Shown here: positions 8,122-16,243 of the stretch, piece by piece
How positions within the stretch are numbered: position 1 is the first letter of the stretch
How the letters are laid out: each line of letters starts with the position of its first letter
Translations under genes and position numbers: made by a program
The notes under the pieces: generated by a model
Database searches by the model: none
Seen by the model: only the letters and a program-made list of their open reading frames with translations
What the model was told of the DNA's origin: nothing
Source of the DNA: W-Chloroflexi-9 sp045863195
GTDB taxonomy: Bacteria; Chloroflexota; Dehalococcoidia; UBA2979
Length of the DNA: 64,000 bases
Assembly: GCA_045863195.1 (NCBI GenBank)
Contig: BTUI01000011.1
Coordinates: forward strand, 1 to 64,000
Direction: 5' to 3'

Positions 8122-8772
8122 TCAGGCGCGGGCGCGGCGGTCGCCCAGCGCGACCAGCACGCGCGTCACGATGGCGCCGAGGAGGACGGCGGCGGTGCCG
8201 ATGTACATCCAGCGCACCGCGGGCAGCGCGGTATCGGTGCCCGCCGTCACGCTGTGCGCCAGCGCCAGCACCATCACGCCGAACGCCAGCGCATGGATCG
8301 CGCGCCATGCCGCGTACGGCACCCGCTTCCGCCACCACGACGTGGCGGCAATCACCGCCATCCCGATGAACGCCACCGTGCCGATCGCGACCGGCCCCGT
8401 GAGCGTGCGCGAGGCGAACGGGATGACCGTGGCCCACGGCGTCACGCCGGCCTCGGCGTGGAAGACGGTGGTGACGATGTGCAGCACGGTCGCGACCACG
8501 GCGGAGAGGGTCCACTGCTGGTGGAGGTCCATCACCGCCTTGCGCGACACGAGGCCTCCCGACCCCTTGGACGAGATCAGGACCCCGAACAGCACCGAGA
8601 GCGCCAGCGCGCCGTAGGCGACGAATCCCGTGGCGCGGCTCGCCCACCACAGCACTGGCTCCTCGGCGGTGGCGGCGGCCGCCCACAGCCGGAGCGCGAG
8701 CGCCGTGGCCGCCGCGCCCATGGAGGCGAAGAGCAGCGCGCGCACCGGCACCGGCAACGTCATCGTGTTCAT
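8122..8772 (-). CDS. Ferric-reductase-like transmembrane (b-type haem) protein
   Basis: A 216-residue membrane protein with about six hydrophobic segments, resembling the ferric reductase transmembrane domain found in MsrQ, NOX and Fre proteins. Paired histidines that could bind haem occur in DLHQQW, TVLHIVTTVFH, AIHALAF and LAHSV. Such proteins move electrons across the cytoplasmic membrane. It has no attached flavin or NAD domain, so it needs partners. It overlaps ApbE by four bases (ATGA) and is the last gene of a coupled four-gene operon. A role in trans-membrane electron transfer to a flavinylated or metal-binding extracytoplasmic protein is inferred. Confidence 0.8.
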   Translation of the reverse strand: MNTMTLPVPVRALLFASMGAAATALALRLWAAAATAEEPVLWWASRATGFVAYGALALSVLFGVLISSKGSGGLVSRKAVMDLHQQWTLSAVVATVLHIVTTVFHAEAGVTPWATVIPFASRTLTGPVAIGTVAFIGMAVIAATSWWRKRVPYAAWRAIHALAFGVMVLALAHSVTAGTDTALPAVRWMYIGTAAVLLGAIVTRVLVALGDRRARA

Positions 8773-9638
8773 GCGAGCCACCGTCCCATCCCGGGCGTCA
8801 TCTCCCACCGCCCGTCGTGTTCGACCATCGCTTCGCCATCCACCGCGTGCACGGCGGCGAGGCCCCGCGCCGGCGAGGCGATCACCGCGGTCGCCAGCAT
8901 GTCGGCCGTCGCGGCGTCCTCCGCGACCACCACGGCCGTGGTCACCCCCGTCACCGCGGGCAGGCCGGAGGCGGGGTCGATGATGTGGTGCGCCACCCCG
9001 CCGCCTGCCGAGGGCCAGCGGCGGCGCAGCGTGGAGGAGGTGCAGACCGCGCCCTCGTCCATGCGGACGGCCTGGCCGTCGGCTGCGCCGGCGAGCCATG
9101 GGTGTCCGCCGGCGTCCAGCCCGGCGGCGCGGAGGTCGCCGCCGCCATCCACGAACCAGGAGGTCGCACCGCTCGCGGCGAGCTGTGCCGCGACGCGGTC
9201 GACCGCCCAGCCCTTCGCGACCCCGCCGAGGTCCACGGAGCCACGCCCGTCCAGCCGCACGGTGTCGCCCCGGACGGTCACGGCCGTCCCGCACGCGGGC
9301 CGCATCGCGATCCCGGCGGAGGCGGGGTGGGTGGCGATCAACTCGAAGGACCGGTCGTACCCCGCGAGTGCCAGCGCCTCCGCGACGCGGATGTCGAACG
9401 CCCCGTCGGTCAGCACGTGTGCCTCCAGCGCCAGCGACACGACCTCCGCCAGCCAGGGATCGGTCGCGACCCGCTCCCGGTTGAGGCGGCTCAACGCCGA
9501 GTGCTGCCGGAACCGGGAGAGGCGCGCCTCGATCTCGTGGACGAGCGCCTCCGCCCCGTCGAGGTCGGCGTCGTCGCCGGCCGCGATCCACCACTCGGTG
9601 TTCATCGCACGGAACGTGCGGTCAGTCGTGCCGGTCAT
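8769..9638 (-). CDS. apbE: FAD:protein FMN transferase (ApbE)
   Basis: ApbE enzymes attach FMN covalently to threonine in target proteins outside the cytoplasmic membrane. The 289-residue protein shows the family core: RLSRFRQHSALSRLN near the N-terminus, GSVDLGGVAKGWAVDRVA, the VDGGGD motif, and HHIIDPASGLPA. I see no obvious signal peptide at the chosen start (MTGTTDRTFRAMNTEWW), so it may act in the cytoplasm or be exported by another route. It overlaps the upstream 92-residue gene and the downstream ferric-reductase-like gene by ATGA. No canonical FMN-binding domain protein is encoded nearby, so its target is an open question. Confidence 0.92.
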   Translation of the reverse strand: MTGTTDRTFRAMNTEWWIAAGDDADLDGAEALVHEIEARLSRFRQHSALSRLNRERVATDPWLAEVVSLALEAHVLTDGAFDIRVAEALALAGYDRSFELIATHPASAGIAMRPACGTAVTVRGDTVRLDGRGSVDLGGVAKGWAVDRVAAQLAASGATSWFVDGGGDLRAAGLDAGGHPWLAGAADGQAVRMDEGAVCTSSTLRRRWPSAGGGVAHHIIDPASGLPAVTGVTTAVVVAEDAATADMLATAVIASPARGLAAVHAVDGEAMVEHDGRWEMTPGMGRWLA

Positions 9639-9913
9639 GACGCCCTCGATGGCCGCGTGACGATCACCCGGCGCGGCGCGGGCGTGGGGACCAGCCCCGC
9701 CGCGTCCGAGGCGTTCGCGGACGCCATCGGCGGGCTCGCGATCGCCAGACCGGTCGGTGCGGGCACAGCGGCGAGGGCCGCCGCGTCCGCTGCCTGGTCC
9801 CGGTCGGTGGTCACCACGCTCAGCCAGGAGGCGGCCAGCATGGCAGCCGACCCGGCGATCACGGAGAGGTTGACCAGCATCCGCCGCTCGCCGGCGTCGC
9901 GCTTAGTCGTCAT
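9635..9913 (-). CDS. Small membrane-anchored protein, 92 aa, in the apbE operon
   Basis: I do not recognise this family. The protein has a short basic N-terminus, one hydrophobic helix (about residues 13-33, LVNLSVIAGSAAMLAASWLSVV) and an Ala/Pro-rich extracytoplasmic tail ending in RRVIVTRPSRAS. The ATG overlaps the end of the preceding acidic-tail gene, and the stop overlaps the apbE ATG, so it is translated as part of the operon. No clear flavinylation consensus (SGAT-type) is present; ASDAAGLVPT is only a loose resemblance. It may be a membrane-anchored component of the redox module. Confidence 0.7.
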   Translation of the reverse strand: MTTKRDAGERRMLVNLSVIAGSAAMLAASWLSVVTTDRDQAADAAALAAVPAPTGLAIASPPMASANASDAAGLVPTPAPRRVIVTRPSRAS

Positions 9914-10262
9914 CGTCGTGGTCCTCGTGCTCGCGGTGTTCGCGCTCCTCGTGCTCCTCGTGCTCCTCGCCCTCCTCGTGGTCGTCATCGTCGTCGTCGT
10001 GACCACGGGACGTGGGCGCGTCCATGTAGACGTACTCGACCTGCTCTCCGTTCGCGGACTGGACGATCTCGGAGCGGGCGACGCCGGCGGCGAGGGCGGC
10101 ATCGATCGCCGCCGGGTCGGCCGCCGCCTGGGCCGCCAGCGCCTCGGTCGCGGGGGATGCCTCGCCACGGTCGAAGCCCACGGTGGAGCCGGCGATCACG
10201 ATGACTGCGGCGGCCACGGCCGCACCGGCGATGCTGTATGCGAATCCGACTGACTTGCCCAT
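9903..10262 (-). CDS. Membrane-anchored protein with Asp/Glu/His-rich tail, 119 aa
   Basis: One N-terminal helix (about residues 8-26, YSIAGAAVAAAVIVIAG) anchors the protein. The middle is Ala-rich with a small predicted fold ending in NGEQVEYVYMDAP, and the last about 32 residues are almost only Asp, Glu and His (HDDDDDDHEEGEEHEEHEE and on), a composition suited to binding divalent metal ions. The chosen ATG has a perfect AAAGGAGG; the longer opening to 10352 runs through the regulatory boxes and is rejected. It is the first gene of the four-gene operon with ApbE and a ferric-reductase-like protein, divergent from a two-component system. An iron or other metal-related redox role is inferred. 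Confidence 0.75.
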   Translation of the reverse strand: MGKSVGFAYSIAGAAVAAAVIVIAGSTVGFDRGEASPATEALAAQAAADPAAIDAALAAGVARSEIVQSANGEQVEYVYMDAPTSRGHDDDDDDHEEGEEHEEHEEREHREHEDHDDDD

Positions 10263-10311
10263 GAGGGGGCCTCCTTTGCTCTGGAGCCATCCTCCCGCCG
10301 GGGCGTTGAGC

Positions 10312-10381
10312 CTCCGTGTGATCCGTCTGTGAGTTCTCACATCTCCGGTCACAGGCGTTTCACACGGAGCGGGCGTACGCT
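10312..10381. promoter_or_regulatory. Divergent control region with five TGTGA/TCACA boxes
   Basis: Between the redox operon and the response regulator gene lie TGTGA at 10317 and 10328 (11 bases apart) and TCACA at 10337, 10349 and 10360 (12 and 11 apart). Two boxes therefore read toward the minus-strand operon and three toward the plus-strand regulator. The outer boxes sit in a 10-bp inverted repeat, CTCCGTGTGA...TCACACGGAG, and the inner pair forms TGTGAGTTCTCACA. Direct repeats one helical turn apart are typical of OmpR-family binding sites. TACGCT at 10376-10381 ends six bases before the regulator ATG and fits a leaderless -10 element without a -35, as expected for an activated promoter. 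Confidence 0.65.
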
Positions 10382-10387
10382 CGCGGC

Positions 10388-11059
10388 ATGAGGCTGCTCG
10401 TGGCAGAGGACGACCAGCGCCTGGCGCGCATCATCAAGCGCGGCCTGGAGGGCGAAGGCCACGTCGTCGACGTGGTGGAGGACGGCGATGCCGCCCTGGC
10501 CGCCGGCCAGGACCGCGATTACGACGTGCTGATCCTGGACGTGATGATGCCGCGCCTCGATGGGTTCGAGGTCGTCCGCCGCCTCCGCGACCGGCAGGTG
10601 GGCACGCCCGTCCTGATGCTCACGGCGCGCGGGGAGACCGAGGACCGCGTGCGGGGCCTGGACTCCGGCGCGGATGACTACCTCGTGAAGCCGTTCGTCT
10701 TCGAAGAGCTGTCAGCGCGTCTGCGCGCCCTTGGCCGCCGCGCCGTCACGCAGCACCCCGTCCTCGCTGCCGGCCAGGTCTCGATGGACCTCGTGAAGCA
10801 CGAGGTGCGCGCGGTCGGGGCGGTCGTGGACCTCTCGCCAACCGAATTCCGGCTGCTGGAGACGCTGCTGCGCAACGCCGGCCGGGTGCTCACCCGCCAG
10901 AGCCTTCTGGCCCGGGTGTGGGGCTACGAGGACGAGCCGGAGGCGAACGCGGTCGACCTCTACATCCACTACCTCCGCCGGAAGCTCGGCGATGCCGCCG
11001 TGATCACCACGGTGCGAGGCGTTGGCTACCGCCTTGAGGCGGACGGCTCCCGGCCATGA
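10388..11059 (+). CDS. OmpR-family response regulator
   Basis: The 223-residue cytoplasmic regulator has a receiver domain (1-120) with the acidic pocket AEDD, phosphoacceptor Asp51 in LILDVMMP, the LTARG switch threonine region and Lys in YLVKPF. A winged-helix DNA-binding domain follows, with LSPTEFRLLETLLRNAGRV and VDLYIHYLRRKLG. Its gene overlaps the kinase gene (ATGA), and it probably controls both itself and the divergent redox operon through the TCACA boxes upstream. No Shine-Dalgarno sequence is visible and a -10 element ends six bases before the ATG, which suggests a leaderless message. Confidence 0.95.
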   Translation: MRLLVAEDDQRLARIIKRGLEGEGHVVDVVEDGDAALAAGQDRDYDVLILDVMMPRLDGFEVVRRLRDRQVGTPVLMLTARGETEDRVRGLDSGADDYLVKPFVFEELSARLRALGRRAVTQHPVLAAGQVSMDLVKHEVRAVGAVVDLSPTEFRLLETLLRNAGRVLTRQSLLARVWGYEDEPEANAVDLYIHYLRRKLGDAAVITTVRGVGYRLEADGSRP

Positions 11060-12315
11060 TCCGCCGCGCCCGGCTGCGCCTGACGCTCACCTACACAGCG
11101 ATCTTCATCGCCATGCTCGTGCTCCTCGGCGGGTCCGCCTACGCCGTCCTGCGGCGCGGCCTGGACGAGGAGGTCGACCGCGGCGTCCGCACCGTGGTGG
11201 AGGCGTGGCTGAGCACCGCGCCGCCGCTGGAACGGCTCGACCCGCTCGACCTCGACCGGGAGTTCGAGGGCGAGACGGCGGACGTGTTCCTGCTCGTGTT
11301 CCGCGCGGACGGTGCGCTGCTCGCGAACCCGAACCGGGTGGAGGCGGACGAGTTCGCGGAGGACGGCCTGCTGGAGCCGGCGCTGGACGGCCGTACCGTG
11401 TGGGCCTCGGCCGAGGAACACGGCGACCGCTTCCGGCTACTTGTCGCCCCGGTCTGGCATCGGGGCGAGGCCGGCGGCGATGTGGAGGGCGTCGTCGTCG
11501 GCGGCCGCAGCCTCGCCTCGTACGACCGGCAACTGCAGTCGCTGCTGGCCGTGCTGCTCGGCGCCGGCGTCGGTGGGATCGCGCTGGCGGGCCTTAGCGG
11601 CTGGGTGCTGGCCGGGCGCGCGCTCCGCCCCATCGCCGAGGCGTACGAGCGCCAGCGCACGTTCGTCTCGGACGCATCGCACGAACTGCGCTCTCCCCTC
11701 GCCGTCATGGTCGCTGGCACCGACCTGCTGCTCCGCGACCCCCTCACCGAGGCGCAGCGCGAGGCGGTGACGGACCTGCGCGACACCGCCGTGGAGGCGT
11801 CCACGCTGGTCGATGACCTCCTGGAACTCGCACGCCTCGAACGGGCCGCCGGGACGGGCGACGCGCGGACAGCGCTCGACGCGGTGGCCCGGGACGTGGT
11901 CGCGCAGATGCGTCCGCTGCTCGAGGCCCACGGCTCCACCGTGGAGCAGCGGGGTCTACCCGTCCTCGCCCGCATCGGTGAGCCGGCCGTCCGGCGGGTG
12001 GTGCGCGCGCTGCTGGAGAACGTGACCGCGCATACGCCGCCCGGCACGCCGGTCGAGATCGAGACGGCGGAGGTGGACGGCCACGCGCTGCTGCGGGTCG
12101 CCGACCGTGGCCCTGGCGTGCCCGAGGCGGCGCTGCCGCTGCTCTTCGAGCGCTTCACCCGCCTCGACACTTCGCGCACGCCGGGCGGCGGCCACTCGGG
12201 CCTGGGCCTCGCCATCGTCGCCGGCCACATCCGCGCCGCCGGCGGGAGCATCGAGGCGCACAACCGCCCCGGTGGCGGCCTGCAGATCGACGTGCGGCTG
12301 CCGCTGGCGCGGTGA
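11056..12315 (+). CDS. Sensor histidine kinase
   Basis: The 419-residue kinase has a first membrane helix at about 11-31, an extracytoplasmic sensor region of about 125 residues rich in Asp and Glu, a second helix at about 158-178, then a HisKA domain with phosphoacceptor His209 in SDASHELRSPLAV and an ATPase domain with the N box (LLENVTAH), G1 (VADRGPGVP), F (FERFTR) and G2 (GLGLAIV). There is almost no HAMP linker between helix two and the H box. Paired by overlap with the response regulator. The acidic sensor region and the divergent His/acid-rich gene are consistent with cation sensing, but that is inference. Confidence 0.94.
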   Translation: MIRRARLRLTLTYTAIFIAMLVLLGGSAYAVLRRGLDEEVDRGVRTVVEAWLSTAPPLERLDPLDLDREFEGETADVFLLVFRADGALLANPNRVEADEFAEDGLLEPALDGRTVWASAEEHGDRFRLLVAPVWHRGEAGGDVEGVVVGGRSLASYDRQLQSLLAVLLGAGVGGIALAGLSGWVLAGRALRPIAEAYERQRTFVSDASHELRSPLAVMVAGTDLLLRDPLTEAQREAVTDLRDTAVEASTLVDDLLELARLERAAGTGDARTALDAVARDVVAQMRPLLEAHGSTVEQRGLPVLARIGEPAVRRVVRALLENVTAHTPPGTPVEIETAEVDGHALLRVADRGPGVPEAALPLLFERFTRLDTSRTPGGGHSGLGLAIVAGHIRAAGGSIEAHNRPGGGLQIDVRLPLAR

Positions 12316-12368
12316 AGCGCTCGGTGATGGGCGTTCAGGTCGGTCGTGAGGGCTCGCGGGGATGAGTG

Positions 12369-12444
12369 TGGTGGACCCGAGGGGGCTCGAACCCCTGACC
12401 TCGACACTGCCAGTGTCGCGCTCTCCCAGCTGAGCTACGGGCCC
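12369..12444 (-). tRNA. tRNA-Ala (anticodon GGC)
   Basis: Reading the minus strand from 12444, the acceptor stem GGGCCCG pairs with CGGGTCC (one G-U), the D stem is GCTC/GAGC, the anticodon stem CGACA/TGTCG encloses the loop CTGGCAG with anticodon GGC, and the T arm is AGGGG-TTCGAGC-CCCCT. The discriminator A is followed by a CCA that is encoded in the DNA (12371-12369). Length is 76. It reads GCC and GCU alanine codons, GCC being heavily used here. Confidence 0.96.
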
Positions 12445-12464
12445 ATCGCGAGCATGGGATGACC

Positions 12465-12494
12465 AGTGTAGGGACGCCGCGCGCTAGAGGTCTA
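12465..12494 (-). promoter_or_regulatory. Promoter of tRNA-Ala
   Basis: TAGACC (12494-12489) and TACACT (12470-12465), each matching four of six consensus positions, are separated by 18 bases, with the tRNA 5' end 20 bases beyond the -10. The -35 overlaps the last codons of the GDPD gene. Confidence 0.45.
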
Positions 12495-13256
12495 GCGCCC
12501 GTCCGCCGGCCCTCGACCGGCCTCGCGGGCCGCCTCGAAGACGCGGCGCGGGAAGTTCGTGGTGACCGCGTCCACGCCGAGGCCGACGACACGGGCGATG
12601 TCGCCCGGCCCGTCCACCGTCCAGCAGGCGACCTGCAGCCCGAGGTCGTGGGCGAGCGCGACCGCCTCCGGCGACAGGGAGGTGTGGATCGGGTTGATCC
12701 CGGTCACGCCGAAGTGCGCGGCGAGGCGGATGCGCTCCTCCATCGCGGGCCACGGCAGCGGCTCGTGCGTCAGGTCGAAGTAGATGGGGAAGCCAGCGAA
12801 CCGCCGGAGCGTCCGCTCCACCTCGTCGTCGAAGGTGGGCGTGAACCACGCCCAGCCCTCGGCGCCGGCGCGGCGCACGGCGGCCTCCACCGCCGCTTCC
12901 ACGGCGTCGCTCGGCGCGGGGAGATCGAGGACGATGGCGGCGCGCCCGCCGAGGCAGGCGAGCGCCTCGTCCAGCGTGGGGATTGGCTGCGGCTCGTACC
13001 CCTGGGGGACGCCGCAGCGCAGGGCCTGCAGTTCCGCCGCCGTCACGTCCGCGACGGCGCGTGGGTCGCCCGTGGTGCGCGCGAGGGTGGCGTCATGCAT
13101 CAGGACGAGCACGCCGTCGCGCGTGGCGCGCACGTCCACCTCCACAGCGTGGCAGCCGTCCGCGACGGCGCGCTCGATGCCGAGCAGCGTGTTCTCGGGC
13201 GAGTCGCCCTCGTTCGTGCGGTGCGAGATCACGAGCGGCCTGCCCGAGGGGTGCAT
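12492..13256 (-). CDS. Glycerophosphodiester phosphodiesterase family protein
   Basis: The 254-residue TIM-barrel enzyme hydrolyses glycerophosphodiesters to glycerol-3-phosphate and an alcohol. The catalytic signature is present: HR (12-13) in VISHRTNEGDSPENTL with Glu21, EVDVRATRDG for the metal-binding acidic pair, and His54 in VLMHD. A C-terminal barrel strand reads VACWTVDGP, matching the family's V..WTVN.. motif. There is no signal peptide, so it is probably cytoplasmic. The ATG follows GTGGAGG. It stands alone, divergent from the CoA-transferase gene. Confidence 0.9.
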   Translation of the reverse strand: MHPSGRPLVISHRTNEGDSPENTLLGIERAVADGCHAVEVDVRATRDGVLVLMHDATLARTTGDPRAVADVTAAELQALRCGVPQGYEPQPIPTLDEALACLGGRAAIVLDLPAPSDAVEAAVEAAVRRAGAEGWAWFTPTFDDEVERTLRRFAGFPIYFDLTHEPLPWPAMEERIRLAAHFGVTGINPIHTSLSPEAVALAHDLGLQVACWTVDGPGDIARVVGLGVDAVTTNFPRRVFEAAREAGRGPADGR

Positions 13257-13402
13257 GACGCCTCCACGTGTGCTGCGGGGATCGCCGCGGAGGATCGCAC
13301 GTCCGCATCACCGGCGCGTGAAGGCGCGACCGCAACCACACCCGTGGTCGCCGTGCCATACTCCCGCCACGCCGCTCCGCGGCCGTTGACGGGAGCCTGC
13401 CC

Positions 13403-14587
13403 ATGCCCGGCCCGCTCGAAGGCATCCGTGTCGTCGACCTTTCCCGGCTCGCGCCGGGGCCGTACGCCTCCATGCTCCTCGGGGACCTCGGCGCGGAGGT
13501 GACGTTGGTGGAGGCACCGGCGGGCGCGGTGCAGGTGATCGGCGGGCGTGAGGCGGACGAGGCGGCCGCGGAGCGACGCCGCGCCTACGGCGCGCTGGGG
13601 CGGAACAAGCGCTCGATCGTCGTGAACCTGAAGGCGGAGGAGGGACGGGCGCTCGTCCATGACCTCGCGCGCGACGCGGAGGTGTTCCTGGAGGGCTTCC
13701 GGCCCGGCGTCACCGATCGCCTGGGCGTGGGGTACGAGGCGATCCGCGCGACCAACCCGCGCATCGTCTACGCCTCGCTCTCCGGGTTCGGGCAGACGGG
13801 GCCGTACCGCGACCTGGTGGGGCACGACATCAACTACATCGCCGTCGGCGGCGCGCTCGGGATGATCGGGCGCGACGGCCGGCCGGCGCTCCCGCAGAAC
13901 ATCGTTGCGGACTTCGCCGGGGGCGGGCTGATGACGGCGTTCGCCATCGTCTCCGCGCTGCTGGCGCGTGACCGCACGGGCGAGGGCCAGTACCTGGACA
14001 TGGCGATGTCGGACGGCGTGCTCTACCTGCTCGCCAGCGCGACCGGCGGCGTCCTCGCCGGGGGCGCACCGCCGAGGCCGGGCGGCGGCAACCTCGGTGG
14101 CCAGTCGCCGCACTACAACGTGTACGAGTGCGCCGACGGCAAGTGGATCTCGATCGGATCGCTGGAACCGCAGTTCTGGGCGAACCTCTGCCGCGTCGTC
14201 GGCCGCGAGGACATGCTGGACGGTGAATACGATGCCGCGCGGCTGCCCGAATTCGGCGAGCACCTCGCGCGGTTCTTCCGCGCGAAGACCCGCGACGAGT
14301 GGTTCGCGGACCTGCGCGCCGTGGAACTGTGCATCGCGCCCGTCCTCGACCTGCGGGAGGCGCTGGACGACCCGCACCAGCGCGCGCGGGGGATGGTGGT
14401 GGAGGTGCCGGACGCACGGCTCGGCGCTGTGCCGCAGGTCGGCATCGGGCCGAAGTTCTCGGCGACACCGGGGACGGTGCGCTCCACCGCGCCTCGGCCC
14501 GGCGAACACACGGACGAGGTCCTGGCGGCGCTCGGCTACGAGGCCGAGCGGATCGCCGGACTGCGGGAGCGGGGCGTCGTCGCCTGA
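13403..14587 (+). CDS. CaiB/BaiF-type (family III) CoA-transferase
   Basis: This 394-residue cytoplasmic enzyme belongs to the family that moves CoA between carboxylic acids (formyl-CoA/oxalate, carnitine, alpha-methylacyl-CoA racemase relatives). The N-terminus LEGIRVVDLSRLAPGPYASMLLGDLGAEVTLVE is characteristic, as are NKRSIVVNLKAEEG, DVFLEGFRPG-like EVFLEGFRPG, SLSGFGQTGPYRD and the catalytic Asp in YLDMAMSDGV. GGGAG precedes the ATG. Substrate cannot be assigned; no dehydrogenase or hydratase partner is adjacent. A short CTGA-capped stem at 14578-14593 straddles the stop and may help terminate transcription. Confidence 0.93.
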   Translation: MPGPLEGIRVVDLSRLAPGPYASMLLGDLGAEVTLVEAPAGAVQVIGGREADEAAAERRRAYGALGRNKRSIVVNLKAEEGRALVHDLARDAEVFLEGFRPGVTDRLGVGYEAIRATNPRIVYASLSGFGQTGPYRDLVGHDINYIAVGGALGMIGRDGRPALPQNIVADFAGGGLMTAFAIVSALLARDRTGEGQYLDMAMSDGVLYLLASATGGVLAGGAPPRPGGGNLGGQSPHYNVYECADGKWISIGSLEPQFWANLCRVVGREDMLDGEYDAARLPEFGEHLARFFRAKTRDEWFADLRAVELCIAPVLDLREALDDPHQRARGMVVEVPDARLGAVPQVGIGPKFSATPGTVRSTAPRPGEHTDEVLAALGYEAERIAGLRERGVVA

Positions 14588-14594
14588 GCGACGG

Positions 14595-15224
14595 CTAGCC
14601 GGTGACCTGGAAGATCACGTTCGCGCTGGCGATCGCGTCCCAGATCGACTCGGCGAGGAACGGCCCGGGGCCGATCTGGTTCGCGCCCGTCGAGAGCAGC
14701 GACATCACGACCACCCAGGCGCCGAACCCGGCGAGGTTCGCGAGGGCGACCGCGCCGCCTCGGCGGCCGGCGACGCTCGCGAGCGCCTCGTTCGTCGCGA
14801 CCACCCACGCGCCCAGCAGGAAGAGGCCGACGCCGAACGAGACGGACGGCACCGCCATCAACGGGCCGAGGGCGAGCGGCCAGCAGGCGAACCCGGCGGC
14901 GCGGACGAGTTGTTCGACGCGCAGCGGGAGTCCGGTCAGGCGCTGCAGCACCGCCGTGGCGACCACCAGCCACGCCACCCAGAGCGCGCCAGAGAACGCC
15001 GTGCCCAGCACCGCCGTCTTGAGGAAGACCGTCGGCCGGTCCCCGAGGCCGGAGGTAACCCACCACAGCCATCCGCCGAGGCCGTAGAGGAACAGGCTCG
15101 CCGCCGCGACGACCACTGCCGGTGCGGTCGCCCTCGCGTCCAGCCGCACCTCGTCGAACACGGCGGTGTCGAGCGCGACGAGACGGCGGAGGCGCGCGGC
15201 CGTGGAGGTGAATGCTGACGGCAC
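14595..15224 (-). CDS. YIP1-like integral membrane protein
   Basis: A 209-residue membrane protein with about five hydrophobic helices and a short soluble N-terminus. The arrangement resembles bacterial YIP1-family proteins, whose function is generally unknown. The start chosen is a GTG at 15224 with GAGGAG spaced seven bases upstream; the longer opening to 16280 crosses rsmG antisense and is a shadow. It converges on the CoA-transferase gene with only seven bases between stops, and no operon partner is evident. Confidence 0.7.
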   Translation of the reverse strand: MPSAFTSTAARLRRLVALDTAVFDEVRLDARATAPAVVVAAASLFLYGLGGWLWWVTSGLGDRPTVFLKTAVLGTAFSGALWVAWLVVATAVLQRLTGLPLRVEQLVRAAGFACWPLALGPLMAVPSVSFGVGLFLLGAWVVATNEALASVAGRRGGAVALANLAGFGAWVVVMSLLSTGANQIGPGPFLAESIWDAIASANVIFQVTG

Positions 15225-15331
15225 GCGGGACTCCTCGCACGCTGGAAGCGACGGTGGGTGGGACCCCGGGGAGCACGTTGATTCTACCGGGCGGGGTGTG
15301 AGGACGGTGTGAGGCGGTTGGGTCCGCGGCG

Positions 15332-16105
15332 TTAGAGCGGGCGCTTCACCGGGATTCCGGCGCGCCTCGGATACCGGTCGCTCAGCGCGCCCACGCGGCG
15401 CACCAGCACCACCGTCTGCTCCGGGGCGTCCGGCGGCAGCGGCACCAGCACGGGTGGCAGGGCGACGCCGCCAAGTTCCGCGAGCGCGTTCGCCGCCTCG
15501 GCGAGCTCGTCCTGCCAGCGACTCCCCTTCGGGGTGGCCAGCACGCCGTCCGTGCGCAGCAGCGGCAGCGCGTACTCGACGAGGATGCGCACCGCCGCGA
15601 GGGCGCGCGCCACGACGAGGTCGAACCCCGCGCGCAGGCCGGCGGTGCGGCCGGCGTCCTCCGCGCGGGCCTGCACCACCTCCACGTTCGGGAGACCGAG
15701 CGCGGCGACCACCTCGCGGAGAAACTCGCAGCGGCGGCCGTGCGTCTCGATGAGCGTCAGCTGCAGGCCAGGCTCCACGATCGCCATCGGCAGGCCGGGG
15801 AAGCCGCCGCCGGGCCCGAGGTCCGCCACGCGGAGGGGGACGCCTGTGATCAGCCCGGCCGAACGCAGGGCGGCGAGGAGCGCCAGCGATTCCCCGAGGT
15901 GGCGGCGCTGGATTTCCGCCTCGTCCGCGATCGAGGTGATGCCCGCCCACTCGTTCCGGGCCAGGATCAGGTCCAGGTACGCCTCGAACGCGTCGCGCTG
16001 GGCGCTGGTGAGGGGGATGCCGAGGCGTTCCGCCTCCACCAGCAGGGGGGCCATGCGGTCGGCGGGGGCCAGGTCGGCGGCCTCGGGCAGGGCGGGGTCG
16101 GTCAC
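15332..16105 (-). CDS. rsmG: 16S rRNA (guanine(527)-N7)-methyltransferase RsmG
   Basis: RsmG methylates N7 of G527 in 16S rRNA; loss often gives low-level streptomycin resistance. The protein has the N-terminal helix pattern NEWAGITSIADEAEIQRRHLGESL, the SAM loop VADLGPGGGFPGLPMAI (usually DLGSGAGFPG), ETHGRRCEFL and the family's FDLVVARALAAVRILVEYALPLL. The start is the GTG at 16105 with GGAGC upstream (257 residues); the ATG at 16054 is an alternative. A much longer opening upstream is antisense to the GreA-like gene. It is divergent from that gene across a 138-base region. Confidence 0.92.
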   Translation of the reverse strand: MTDPALPEAADLAPADRMAPLLVEAERLGIPLTSAQRDAFEAYLDLILARNEWAGITSIADEAEIQRRHLGESLALLAALRSAGLITGVPLRVADLGPGGGFPGLPMAIVEPGLQLTLIETHGRRCEFLREVVAALGLPNVEVVQARAEDAGRTAGLRAGFDLVVARALAAVRILVEYALPLLRTDGVLATPKGSRWQDELAEAANALAELGGVALPPVLVPLPPDAPEQTVVLVRRVGALSDRYPRRAGIPVKRPL

Positions 16106-16134
16106 GGGGGGCTCCAGCGGGTGGCGGGCGCGCG

Positions 16135-16165
16135 TTGACACGTCCGCCGAGCATTCTCGTAGACT
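16135..16165 (+). promoter_or_regulatory. Possible promoter of the GreA-like gene
   Basis: TTGACA (16135-16140, perfect -35) is followed by TAGACT (16160-16165, four of six to the -10) with a long 19-base spacer; CGTAGA at 17 bases is the alternative. It lies about 80 bases before the ATG, which has its own GGGAGG. Confidence 0.4.
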
Positions 16166-16243
16166 GGTAGGAAGCGCGGAACCCCGGTTCGCCGACACCC
16201 AATACGTACGGCCAACACGGATAGCAAGGCGGGAGGCCGCCCG

